Source: Clostridium swellfunianum
Lineage (GTDB): Bacteria; Bacillota; Clostridia; Clostridiales; Clostridiaceae
DNA: 64,000 nt
Direction of reading: 5' to 3'
Assembly: GCF_023656515.1 (NCBI RefSeq)
Contig: NZ_JAMOFV010000006.1
Span: forward strand, 4,683,949-4,747,948
Below the pieces are notes generated by a model. The model did not search any database. It was not told the origin of the DNA and saw only the letters and a list, made by a program, of their open reading frames with translations. The translations under genes and the position numbers were made by a program. Positions 20,064 to 28,284 of the stretch are shown here, in pieces. Numbering within the stretch: the stretch's first letter is position 1; each line of letters opens with the position of its first letter.

Positions 20064-20337
20064 TGCTGCAACTCCTTATTCTCCTAATTTTTTACACAAA
20101 AATGCACAAACATATTTTTATTATAACATACACCTGCAATAATTAACAATTCACAATGACTAATTAACAATTATTTCATTGAATTTTGGAAAATTATTTT
20201 AATATAAAAAGTTGATTTTATATTATGGTTTGTTATATAGAGTAACAGCAGGTTTCAGCTTTATTCAAGTTATTTTAAATCAATTTATATTTCATTCATC
20301 ATAAAACTAATCATCTTAGTAATATATAAATTGGAAT

Positions 20338-21093
20338 TTATAACGGTTTTTGAGCAAGATATAATACAATAGTATCGTTAATAACCATTTTATTGCCAGC
20401 ATCTATAATAGCCTTTCTTACTCCCGTGTAGAATTTAGACTTATAAGGCTCTTCTAAAGTTATATGCTCACAATGTGTACTAATATATGAAATATATTCA
20501 TCTGCACTAAGTGTTCTTACCTTTTTCCAGTCTTGATATTTGTAATTAACAAAGCCATAATTCACAACATTATCATATTTCATTTTACAATTATATCTCT
20601 GCTTAACACAAAAGTGTTCTTTATATATCTCGTCTATTCTGTTGTACAGTTCTTCATTTGCACTTTTCTCATCTGAACGTGTCATGAACATTGCAAGAAT
20701 GCCACCAGGTTTTAGTATATTGTAGGCTTTTGAAAATGCTATTTTTTCAGGTATCCATTGAATTGTAGCTGCTGAATATATTAAATCAAATTTTCGATTT
20801 CCAAAATCATATGTTTCAAAGTCAGCATTTACAATATCAAAATTTCTATAAGTTCCATATTTGTTTTTCATATATTCTGTGAAATTCTCCCCAAGTTCAA
20901 TCGCCTTATAGTTACAGCCAGTTTTTAAAATAGGCTCTGTTGCTTGTCCTGTCCCTGGACCAATTTCAAGTACATCTTTGCTTGAATTCAAGTCAGATAC
21001 AGTAATAATTTCTGTAAAGAGTTCATCACAATATCGTGGTCTATATTTATCAAATGTTTCTGGTATTTGGTCAAATGTCTTTCTAAAATCCAT
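20338..21093 (-). CDS. SAM-dependent methyltransferase
   Basis: A 251-residue class I methyltransferase. SAM motif I is VLEIGPGTGQATEPIL (about 40-55), followed by an acidic AIELGENF, IVNADFETYDF and the motif IV/V region FDLIYSAATIQWIP and ILKPGGILAMF. The substrate is not predictable. It heads a group of three minus-strand genes (methyltransferase, P-loop kinase, GNAT) of the kinds found as cassettes in the integron, but no attC sites occur between them. AAGGAGG precedes the ATG. Confidence 0.85.
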   Translation of the reverse strand: MDFRKTFDQIPETFDKYRPRYCDELFTEIITVSDLNSSKDVLEIGPGTGQATEPILKTGCNYKAIELGENFTEYMKNKYGTYRNFDIVNADFETYDFGNRKFDLIYSAATIQWIPEKIAFSKAYNILKPGGILAMFMTRSDEKSANEELYNRIDEIYKEHFCVKQRYNCKMKYDNVVNYGFVNYKYQDWKKVRTLSADEYISYISTHCEHITLEEPYKSKFYTGVRKAIIDAGNKMVINDTIVLYLAQKPL

Positions 21094-21146
21094 TATTTAA
21101 GCCTCCTTCTAAATTACTATTTATATCTATGATGCTTCTACAATAC

Positions 21147-21698
21147 TCAATTCAATTTCTCGTCCTTCCTTATACCATACTCTGATTGAAGTACACTTTC
21201 CATAAACTTCTTAATTTCCTTACCGCTACTTAAAATCACTACTTTGTTAGTATATTGAATAAGTCTAGCTTCTAAATCATCTTTTCCAGTCTCATAATTA
21301 TTTAAAGCCTTAAACATAAACTTAAGCATATGTATACTAGGTGTATATATACATTCTTCCATTCCAAATTTTTGCTTAAAGAATCTAGTCATAACTCGCA
21401 TCCTTCTGACAAAGATGCTAGGTTTAAGATGTATAATCATACCAGCCGCTTCCATACCTTCAGAAAACATCTTTCTACCAGCATCTTCAATTATCCAATG
21501 GGGTTTCATTATTGTGCTTTTGAACAATCGATTGATTTCCTCATCAGCTCTCCTAATACTTCCCCACTCTTTATTAGTCTTATCTTTTATATGTACGATA
21601 CCGTCAAGATGTGTACATTTAATTCCTAATTTATTTGATAATTCTTTTGCTAAAGTTGTCTTACCACTTGCAACAGAACCAACAATATAAATTCTCAT
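21147..21698 (-). CDS. P-loop kinase, FlaR/topology-modulation-like
   Basis: A 183-residue P-loop NTPase starting MRIYIVGSVASGKTTLAKEL, with Walker A GSVASGKTT and the lid-like arginine stretch VRRMRVMTRFFKQKFG. It resembles the family annotated as DNA topology modulation protein FlaR, which is adenylate-kinase-like and of unknown substrate. ATG at 21698 is preferred to the upstream GTG because of AAAGG spacing. It is clearly similar to the cassette gene at 47975 (WIIED, ECIY/KCIY and NYxTGKDxL are shared). Confidence 0.78.
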   Translation of the reverse strand: MRIYIVGSVASGKTTLAKELSNKLGIKCTHLDGIVHIKDKTNKEWGSIRRADEEINRLFKSTIMKPHWIIEDAGRKMFSEGMEAAGMIIHLKPSIFVRRMRVMTRFFKQKFGMEECIYTPSIHMLKFMFKALNNYETGKDDLEARLIQYTNKVVILSSGKEIKKFMESVLQSEYGIRKDEKLN

Positions 21699-21732
21699 AT
21701 AAATCACCTTTCACTAATCAAATTGGAATTTG

Positions 21733-22638
21733 TTAAGAAACACCTTTCTTATAATTTATCTTTTTCAAAACTTGTGTTTTACCAAAAGAAGAATATAACT
21801 TTCTTGTTTTTTCCTCCCATGCAGATATTGAAAATTCTTTCACACCTTTGCTTATTCCTCTTGTAATACATTCAGAAATTACTATTTTGGCAAATCCTCT
21901 ATTTTCATATTCCTTTTTTGTTGCAACAACCTCTACTTCCATAAACTGATTATTTTTATCTAAGAGACCCATACAGGTTGAAACTGGTTCACCATTTTCA
22001 TTCAATAACAACACACAAAGTTCGGGAGTTATTATAGGGTTTTTCCTTCCATATTTGAAGGCTTTGTCAAGTGTTTCATCATAAATACCATCAGGATTAA
22101 ATGCATAGAATCTTAAAAGTTCTGCCTTATCTTCATCTAAATACTCTTCTTGAGATGTTAAAACGAACTCATTTGGTATTGCTATATCTGGTATAACAAT
22201 ATCATCTAAATTGTAAGTACATGTGACATCAGCATCACCAGAATAAATGAAACCATTTCTTTGAAGAATGTCTTTCTGACACTCATCATTCACAGGGAGG
22301 GTTATAACATAGGATTTATTAAAATTTCCTCCTTCTAACAAAAAATCAGTCATTGACTGTAATAGTTCTTCCTCTTTCTTAGAAAGAATGTAATACCTTT
22401 CTCCAAAATTTTCAGTTATAATTATCCCACATAATTCATTAGAATCATCAAAAAATAACTCTGATTGTTTTTCAAATAGTGACTCAATTTGACTTTCCTT
22501 ACTCCATCTGCCATATTTCCATCCAAACAATCTACCTAATGACCAATCACACAAATGTAAACTATTTAAGTACGAAACCAATAAGCACATTTTATTAAAG
22601 TCATCAGATTTTTCTATATACGTTCTATGATAATACAT
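21733..22638 (-). CDS. GNAT-family N-acetyltransferase
   Basis: A 301-residue protein. The C-terminal 120 residues show the GNAT fold: VSTCMGLLDKNNQFMEVEVV, then the acetyl-CoA loop TKKEYENRGFAKIVISECI, and ending in SISAWEEKTRKLYSSFGKT. The N-terminal half is a second, degenerate GNAT-like module or a partner domain. The acceptor is not known. The start has AGGTGAGG upstream. Confidence 0.8.
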   Translation of the reverse strand: MYYHRTYIEKSDDFNKMCLLVSYLNSLHLCDWSLGRLFGWKYGRWSKESQIESLFEKQSELFFDDSNELCGIIITENFGERYYILSKKEEELLQSMTDFLLEGGNFNKSYVITLPVNDECQKDILQRNGFIYSGDADVTCTYNLDDIVIPDIAIPNEFVLTSQEEYLDEDKAELLRFYAFNPDGIYDETLDKAFKYGRKNPIITPELCVLLLNENGEPVSTCMGLLDKNNQFMEVEVVATKKEYENRGFAKIVISECITRGISKGVKEFSISAWEEKTRKLYSSFGKTQVLKKINYKKGVS

Positions 22639-22788
22639 CTCTACCTCACCTCTGTAAATTCCTATTTATCAGGTATTAGACAAGCAATATAAGCCTACAT
22701 AGCTAATCTCATTATACATCAACTGTAGAATTTTCCACATAATTACTTTAGAAATATTCATTAACTGCAATAATCACTATCAAAATTA

Positions 22789-22816
22789 AAAACCCCATGG
22801 ATAACCATGGAGTCTT
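22789..22816 (-). terminator. Terminator after the GGDEF gene
   Basis: CCATGG and CCATGG with extended weaker pairing form a hairpin with a 4-base loop, followed on the minus strand by GGGGTTTTTAATTTT. It directly follows the stop codon. Confidence 0.75.
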
Positions 22817-22819
22817 TAC

Positions 22820-23923
22820 TCAAGAATTAAGTTCCTTCATGTATTTTACTATCAGCTCATCCAAGCACTCGCTAATAAATAATCTGTCTGGATTGGATTT
22901 GCCTTCATCAATAGTACAGCATACCTCGTTTAGGGTTTCTCTTAATTCATCTATTTGATTCTTAATTCTCAAAAGCCTTAAATTCTTATTTTCAATGCTG
23001 ATTTTCTCTTCTATATTAATAGGCTGCTGAATATTTCCTTCACTGGCTACAGTTTTGTTTCTGCCTAAAAACTTAGCTTCATATAAGTTATCATCAACCT
23101 TTGATAATAGCTCAGAAACTTTCATATCATGATCATGTGTACAATACACCCCAAAACTTGAAGTAATATTAATACTAAAGCCTTTAAATTGAAAAGGAGT
23201 GTTTTCTACATTTGTTCTGATTTCTTCCGCTATATCATAAGCATCTTTTAAACTTGCGCCATTTAATACAATTAGAAATTCCTCTCCCCCAAATCTTGAT
23301 GCCCAATATTTATCGTTCCTTATTGAGTTCAATATTAGATCTGAAAATTCCTCAAGTATTCTATCACCGGCTAAGTGACCATACTTGTCATTAACATTCT
23401 TAAAAAAATCAATATCTGCCATTATAATTGATAATGGAGAGCTGTTTAATTTGCTATAATTCATATCGATTGGCAGTCTTTCATTTATATATCTTCTATT
23501 ATACAAACCAGTAAGCTCATCTCTAACCGCTCTTTCATTTACAGAACTAATCAACTCCTCTATAATCTCGCAATCTTTTTCAAATATATTATTCACCTTA
23601 CTGTTTTTAGTAATATCTTTTAATATCTCTACAATATAAGTATTTCCTTCGATTTCTACAGATGTCGCTATGACCATCATAACCTTTTCATTACTATGCT
23701 CAATTTTTACAAAAGTATCTTGCTCAGATAATGCTCTCATAGAAACACAGTTCTCGCAAGCATTGCTCTTGTTCCACATACAGTAACAAGTGTAATTTAC
23801 AGCCTGAACTTCATTTTCAGTAATTATGTATGATGTTTTATTTATAGGGTCCATAATTCTAATAACATCATAAAAATTTTTGAATATTGATAGTCTTTTC
23901 TTTATCTCGTATCCTAAGTTCAT
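22820..23923 (-). CDS. Diguanylate cyclase with N-terminal cysteine-rich sensor
   Basis: A 367-residue cytoplasmic GGDEF protein. Residues about 15-120 look like a PAS-type sensor with a C-x-C-x7-C-x2-C cluster (CYCMWNKSNACENCVS). The cyclase domain (about 135-290) contains RDELTGLYNRRYIN, DIDFFKNVNDKYGHLAGD and the active-site loop FGGEEF, so it should make cyclic di-GMP. No RxxD inhibitory site is visible before GGEEF. A C-terminal tail of about 75 residues is predicted helical. The cysteines might bind metal or sense redox state; that is inference. Confidence 0.88.
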   Translation of the reverse strand: MNLGYEIKKRLSIFKNFYDVIRIMDPINKTSYIITENEVQAVNYTCYCMWNKSNACENCVSMRALSEQDTFVKIEHSNEKVMMVIATSVEIEGNTYIVEILKDITKNSKVNNIFEKDCEIIEELISSVNERAVRDELTGLYNRRYINERLPIDMNYSKLNSSPLSIIMADIDFFKNVNDKYGHLAGDRILEEFSDLILNSIRNDKYWASRFGGEEFLIVLNGASLKDAYDIAEEIRTNVENTPFQFKGFSINITSSFGVYCTHDHDMKVSELLSKVDDNLYEAKFLGRNKTVASEGNIQQPINIEEKISIENKNLRLLRIKNQIDELRETLNEVCCTIDEGKSNPDRLFISECLDELIVKYMKELNS

Positions 23924-24209
23924 GTGTTGTCCACCTCCATCACTTTCAACTTCTGTACAAATTAGCCAATAGCCACACGCATCATAAATAAAGCATCATT
24001 AAACCATTGTGTGCAATTTTAAACCTTTAAACTTGCATTTTTTCTATTATTATTTATGTTTTAGTTTTACCTCTATCTGGTACGTGTATTGTACTGATTA
24101 TATCATCAGTTATGGCAGGTTCACAATATTATTGATGTGAAATATTACGACATGCAATTGTCTATTGTTTGATTTTTTTGTTTATTTTCCTGTTGGAAAT
24201 TTTTTTCAA

Positions 24210-24326
24210 TTAAAAACCTAGAAAAATTTCTTTATAAACAAAATGTTCTACTTGGCTTACTCCTTCAGCAATATATTTTTTTGCTTCAACTGGATATAAC
24301 TCTATAGTTTCAATATCCTTACTCAT
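24210..24326 (-). CDS. Small hypothetical protein (38 residues)
   Basis: A short ORF beginning MSKDIETIELYPVEAKKYIAE and ending VEHFVYKEIFLGF, with AGGAGAATGAATA before its ATG. It is soluble and acidic with no recognised domain. The codon pattern and good ribosome site suggest a real gene. The rest of the 23924-24461 gap is AT-rich with no other feature seen. Confidence 0.45.
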   Translation of the reverse strand: MSKDIETIELYPVEAKKYIAEGVSQVEHFVYKEIFLGF

Positions 24327-24431
24327 TATTCATTCTCCTGTTTCTGTACACTGCAGAAGCATATTTATGCTTTGCCATATTTTACTTTAATGTTTCCCTT
24401 TCAGTGAGCTTCTTTCCTGTTATGTAAATAA

Positions 24432-24453
24432 GGGTCGTCAATTGCAACGACCC
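24432..24453 (-). terminator. Terminator after the YmaF-like gene
   Basis: GGGTCGT and ACGACCC form a 7-bp stem with an 8-base loop just after the stop, followed on the minus strand by TTATTT. Confidence 0.7.
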
Positions 24454-24461
24454 AATAAAAC

Positions 24462-24845
24462 TTAATCTCCAATAGGATCTTCAATTAGTGTTGTAAAGAT
24501 AAATTCATGCACATGCCCATCATCTAAAGTGGTTCTTCCACAAACATAGTGTACATGTCTACCATTACCTACAGGTATAGCCGGGCCTGTTGTAGCTCCA
24601 ACTTCATGGTGGTGGTTTTCATAAAAATCTGAGTTTCCTAAAAGTCGGTGAACATGGCTATCACCTCTTGGTATTGCTTGGCTTGTAACTCCAGCGAAAC
24701 GGTGGTTGTGTGGGTCTTCCCTTTCTTCGGCAATTCTCGTACTTCCTAGATATTCGTGTACGTGAGACTGGCACTTCCTAGGCTTTTCACAGCTGCAATA
24801 GGAATTATGATAATTATATTGATTAGGTGATGCTTGTGAATACAT
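24462..24845 (-). CDS. YmaF-like histidine-rich protein
   Basis: A 127-residue protein with regularly spaced H-x-H pairs: SHVHEYLGST, DPHNHRFAG, DSHVHRLLG, NHHHEVG, GRHVHYVCG and GHVHEFIF. This repeat of six His-x-His modules is typical of the YmaF family of Bacillus and Clostridium, whose function is unknown. The histidines suggest metal binding (inference). AAGGAGG precedes the ATG. Confidence 0.8.
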   Translation of the reverse strand: MYSQASPNQYNYHNSYCSCEKPRKCQSHVHEYLGSTRIAEEREDPHNHRFAGVTSQAIPRGDSHVHRLLGNSDFYENHHHEVGATTGPAIPVGNGRHVHYVCGRTTLDDGHVHEFIFTTLIEDPIGD

Positions 24846-25016
24846 AGAAAATCCTCCTTTTTATTTGCGAGATGGACAAGTCTTCTTATCCTGCTACACA
24901 ATATGAAGAAACTTCTTGAGGGTTACTATGTAAGTAAAGCTTTAGAAAATATTCTATATTTCTATTTCAAATAATCAATTACTGATTTGTTAGTAGGCTG
25001 TAGGAACGGTTAATTA

Positions 25017-25340
25017 TCACTTGTGGGTGTAGTAGTCAACATATTTTATCTTTGGTGATGGGCCCTCTTCATAATTTTTGAAGAAAGGAATCCTGTGTAT
25101 CTCATACCCAAGCAATCTTCTCTCTGGATTTCTCTCCGCTTTATGCCACCTAATCACTTGATAGCCTATACCATAATAAAATGCGGTTCCACCATCTTTT
25201 ATAGCAGGTATAGCCCTAACCGCAAAGATGGGATTTTGTGATGACGAAACCCTCTCGGAATCAACTGAATATGTTATAAAATGTAAAACTATTAAAATAA
25301 GCAAAGTCAATAATATCTTGGTTTTAGTTTTTTTCTTCAT
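25017..25340 (-). CDS. Hypothetical membrane-anchored protein
   Basis: A 107-residue protein with a lysine-rich N-terminus (MKKKTKTK) and one hydrophobic helix (about 9-24), likely an uncleaved anchor or signal peptide, followed by a soluble outside domain with FYYGIGYQVIRWHK and RRLLGYEIHRIPFF. I do not recognise the family. GGGGA precedes the ATG. Confidence 0.6.
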   Translation of the reverse strand: MKKKTKTKILLTLLILIVLHFITYSVDSERVSSSQNPIFAVRAIPAIKDGGTAFYYGIGYQVIRWHKAERNPERRLLGYEIHRIPFFKNYEEGPSPKIKYVDYYTHK

Positions 25341-25694
25341 AATTGTCCCCTATAAAACTATCTAACAAATAATATTTTACAAGTACTTACTATAATTATA
25401 TCTTAAAATATGCATAGTTCCAATATTTTCAAGAGCATACTTCCTGAGTTATAACTCTAAGAGGAAATAGGAAATAGGGACAGTTAACAATTATCAGTAC
25501 TTTTAAAGCACCAGGGGAGGGAGGGTGAGGGAGGAGGGAGGGACGGTTAACAATTACTAGTATTTTAAAAATGCCAGTTGTTGTTAACAGTCCCCTATTA
25601 TTGCTATTACTATTCACTATTGAACAAAATTTAGAGTTTCTTATTGAAGCGAACGGCTTCCTAGATGAAACTTATCCTCTACAAATCAACACTA
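25341..25694. repeat. Repeat-filled gap with GGGAC-GTTAACAATT words
   Basis: Two copies of GGGAC(A/G)GTTAACAATTA are followed by ATCAGTACTTTTAAAG and its relative near 25470-25570, around a purine-rich GGGAGGGTGAGGGAGGAGGG. The same GGGACGGTTAACATTT word occurs twice at 32390-32470. Short ORFs here are low-complexity and are not called. The right end carries a partial copy of palindrome P3. Confidence 0.55.
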
Positions 25695-26004
25695 TTTTAA
25701 AACAGAGCTATAATAAAAAAGCAGCTGCAATATATAAAATATGCTTTATGAACCTTTAGCGAGGCCTAGAGGTTCTTAGCGAAAGAAAAGCCACAAACCT
25801 TAGTGTTGTTCGTTTGTTTGAGGAACGAGGTTAAAAGCCTAAATGGCTTTTAACGGGCAACTTGCGAGTGGGAACGAGTACTCTTTAGTTACCCCGTGGA
25901 AAACACTTGGCTTGTGGCTTTTCTAAGCTTAGAACTTCTTGCACAGCGATCGGTTCAGCAAGCATATTTTGTATATTGCAGCGGTAATTTTATTAGAGCT
26001 TTAT
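25695..26004. repeat. Long intergenic palindrome P5
   Basis: About 310 bp. AGCAGCTGCAATATATAAAA pairs with TTTTGTATATTGCAGCGGT across the element, and AGAGGTTCTTAGCG with its counterpart. The 110-bp core 25801-25910 (from TAGTGTTGTTCGTTTGTTTG to GGAAAACACTTGG) matches 38671-38780 in P7 with about six differences. A nested hairpin GTTAAAAGCC/GGCTTTTAAC lies in that core. Confidence 0.82.
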
Positions 26005-26859
26005 TTACTCATCCGCCAGTATATCCTTAAAGCCTTCTCCCAGCACCTCGTGGGATTCACTTACGGTTATAAAGGCTCTGCTGTCTACTTCCTTTATAAA
26101 TTTTTTAAGCTTTATAAACTGCTTTCTCTGAAGCACTGTATATAATATGTCCGTTTTCTTTGAACTGAAGCCGCCTGTACCATGAAGAATGGTGCAGCCT
26201 CTATCAAGCTCTTCTATTATGTATTTGCTTATTTCATTAATCTTAGAGCTAATAACCATAATTTCCTTAGAAGTATTTATACCTTCAATAATATTATCTA
26301 TAACAAAACCGTTTATTATTACGCAAAGCAGCGCATACATTGCTACATCCGCTCCAAAGGTAACTGCTGCAAACAGCGTTACTATAAAATCCACTGACAG
26401 CAAAGCCTTACCAATATCTAAATGAAAAAACTTATTTAATATTTTTGCTAATATATCGGTACCGCCGGTTGAAGCATTTTGGTTAAACACCATAGCCATG
26501 CCCATTCCCCCAAGCAGGGTTCCGAAAATTGAGGCAAGCAATAAATCTTTCGTAAGAACATAACTAGATACATTAAATTTATCCATTATCCATATGGTTC
26601 CCGATAAACCTAAGCTGGCATATATGCTTTTTCCGCCAAATTTATTTCCTATAACTATGAAAGCAACAATAAATAGTATCACGTTCATTATAAGCATTAA
26701 AGCACCAACCTCAAGAACAGGAAAGACACTGTTTATGATAATTGCAATTCCTGATACTCCTCCAGCGGCTATCTTGTTTGGCACGAGAAAAAGCTGCAGC
26801 GAAAGCGCTACAAGTATAAAGCCAATAGTAATAAGTATGTATTCTCTAAACCTTTTCAT
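26005..26859 (-). CDS. YitT family membrane protein (DUF161/DUF2179)
   Basis: A 284-residue protein with five to six hydrophobic helices in the first 200 residues (ITIGFILVALSLQLFLVP, GGVSGIAIIINSVF, NQNASTGGTDILAKIL) and a C-terminal soluble DUF2179 domain (about 200-280, with LDRGCTILHGTGGFSSKK and SRAFITVSESHEVLGEGF). This is the standard YitT architecture. The function is unknown. It sits at the end of palindrome P5 and follows a small membrane protein gene by 20 bp. Confidence 0.88.
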   Translation of the reverse strand: MKRFREYILITIGFILVALSLQLFLVPNKIAAGGVSGIAIIINSVFPVLEVGALMLIMNVILFIVAFIVIGNKFGGKSIYASLGLSGTIWIMDKFNVSSYVLTKDLLLASIFGTLLGGMGMAMVFNQNASTGGTDILAKILNKFFHLDIGKALLSVDFIVTLFAAVTFGADVAMYALLCVIINGFVIDNIIEGINTSKEIMVISSKINEISKYIIEELDRGCTILHGTGGFSSKKTDILYTVLQRKQFIKLKKFIKEVDSRAFITVSESHEVLGEGFKDILADE

Positions 26860-26879
26860 AAATAATTATCCTTTCTACT

Positions 26880-27224
26880 CTATGCAATAGGTCTTACAAA
26901 GTAATCTATAGTGTATGCAAAAGCAGCTACAAATACTGAAATCATAAAAATAACATGAGATAAGTTTAATCTATGAAAATATGTACGCCAAACCTTTTCG
27001 TAATCAAGAGGTCTCATTAAATCTCTCTTTATAAAGGAAATACCAGCAATACCTAGCCCAAGAGCTGAGACGAGTTCAGTTACTCTACAACCCCAAAGCA
27101 GAACTTCATTTAAATTAAAGCCATGAGAAATCAACCCTATTATAATGCCTAAAGCAAAAGGAGCTGCGAAAAAATACAGCGATAATTTTAGACAGTATAA
27201 CACGTCTTCAAGTATGTTTTTCAT
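26880..27224 (-). CDS. Small integral membrane protein
   Basis: A 114-residue protein with about three hydrophobic helices (LSLYFFAAPFALGIIIGLIS, VTELVSALGLGIAGISFI, LSHVIFMISVFVAAFAYTI). No family is recognised. It is 20 bp upstream of the YitT gene and probably cotranscribed. Its leader has the hairpin plus GGAATACAAGGGGG element described separately. Confidence 0.65.
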   Translation of the reverse strand: MKNILEDVLYCLKLSLYFFAAPFALGIIIGLISHGFNLNEVLLWGCRVTELVSALGLGIAGISFIKRDLMRPLDYEKVWRTYFHRLNLSHVIFMISVFVAAFAYTIDYFVRPIA

Positions 27225-27239
27225 TAGAATTCCCCCTTG

Positions 27240-27282
27240 TATTCCTTTTTTGCACGCAGGAATTATTAATTCCCACGCCCCT
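27240..27282 (-). promoter_or_regulatory. Leader hairpin element (GGAATACA family), copy before the small membrane protein
   Basis: On the minus strand GGGGCGTGGGAATT-AAT-AATTCCTGCG is followed by AAAGGAATACAAGGGGG just before the start. The same order, a hairpin with a central ATA/AAT and then GGAATACAGGAGG, precedes the S41 gene and the gene ending at 37560. Confidence 0.55.
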
Positions 27283-27340
27283 TAATAGCACATAAAAACT
27301 GTTAAGCTTTATGCTTTATTCTTTAGTAAACTAATAATTA

Positions 27341-27450
27341 ATTATATATAATGCAAAAGTTCTAATACATTAATGGCGTCCCAAAAACCCTTAAAGATTG
27401 GGTATTTTGTGACAGCATCAATGTAAGAACTTTATTGCATTATATATAAT
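27341..27450. repeat. MITE-like 110-bp palindrome, copy 1
   Basis: Terminal arms ATTATATATAATGCAAAAGT and a near-complement ending TTGCATTATATATAAT flank an inner hairpin GTCCCAAAAACCC/GGGTATTTTGTGAC. A second copy at 43279-43388 is almost identical over the whole length. No coding capacity. Confidence 0.85.
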
Positions 27451-27471
27451 AAAGGGGACTATAAAAGCCCC

Positions 27472-27822
27472 CTATTGCAACCCAACACTTATAGAAAGTG
27501 CTTCATCAACCTTCTTCATGTCACTATCGGTCATATGACCTATTTTTTCCTTTAGTCTTCTTTTATCTAGAGTTCTAATCTGTTCCAGCAAAACTACTGA
27601 ATCCTTGTTCAATCCATATTCCTCTGAGGAGATTTCCACGTGTGTTGGAAGTTTTGCCTTATTTATCTGTGAAGTAATTGCAGCGACAATTACTGTAGGA
27701 CTGTATTTGTTACCTACATCATTTTGTATTATGATGACTGGTCTTATTCCGCCTTGTTCAGAGCCTACTACTGGGCTCAAATCAGCATAGAATATATCTC
27801 CTCTTTTCACTACTGTTGTCAT
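27472..27822 (-). CDS. ndoA: mRNA interferase NdoA (EndoA, MazF family toxin)
   Basis: A 116-residue PemK/MazF endoribonuclease. The start [15 protein letters not shown] at 27822 matches the family, although the frame is open to 27855. Typical stretches are [31 protein letters not shown] and [17 protein letters not shown]. It cleaves mRNA at UAC-type sites in Firmicutes. The gene overlaps the antitoxin gene by 41 bp, giving coupled expression. The placement after alr is the same as in Bacillus. Confidence 0.95.
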   Translation of the reverse strand: MTTVVKRGDIFYADLSPVVGSEQGGIRPVIIIQNDVGNKYSPTVIVAAITSQINKAKLPTHVEISSEEYGLNKDSVVLLEQIRTLDKRRLKEKIGHMTDSDMKKVDEALSISVGLQ

Positions 27823-28102
27823 TAGGAAAATCACTCTCCGCAAGCTTCGCTTCATACTTTTTTAACTCATCTACATCATTTGCAAAGCCCATTTCTGCAA
27901 TTTCTAGATTAAGCTGAGCCATCTCCATATATCCCTTTCGCATCTGGTCAATAAGTTTGAGTCTCTTTTTCTCCTCAATATATAGTATTATAGCCTCTCG
28001 AATAAATTCACTTCTTTTTTTAGAATCTTCTTCAAGAGCCTGATTAAATTCATTATTTAATGTTTCAGTGAGGTTAACTACAAGTTTTTTCGATCCTGCC
28101 AT
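27782..28102 (-). CDS. ndoAI: Antitoxin NdoAI (ribbon-helix-helix)
   Basis: A 106-residue CopG/RHH protein. The N-terminal beta strand and helices read [19 protein letters not shown] and [20 protein letters not shown], the DNA-binding ribbon-helix-helix. The C-terminal part should wrap the NdoA toxin. The last 13 codons overlap the toxin gene. AGGAGG precedes the ATG. Confidence 0.92.
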   Translation of the reverse strand: MAGSKKLVVNLTETLNNEFNQALEEDSKKRSEFIREAIILYIEEKKRLKLIDQMRKGYMEMAQLNLEIAEMGFANDVDELKKYEAKLAESDFPNDNSSEKRRYILC

Positions 28103-28284
28103 GGGAAATAAACGCCTCCTAATGCCTTGTGTACTAAGTACTCATCCGCATGTATTATAAAAAGCTTTTATCTACACCCATAAGGGCGCAAATTATGTAT
28201 GTTAATTATAATTCAAAATACGTAAATATGTCAAAGTAAGATTTTGTATTTTTATCTTTTGCGGCATACTTAATTATCAACTTA

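Noticed and set aside
20338..22638. Methyltransferase/kinase/GNAT trio as a second cassette array
   Set aside because: The gaps are 26-53 bp and contain no attC-like structure.
25429..25617. Minus-strand frame of 62 codons rich in PSLLPHPPSPG
   Set aside because: It is a translation of the purine-rich and GTTAACAATT repeats, with no ribosome site.
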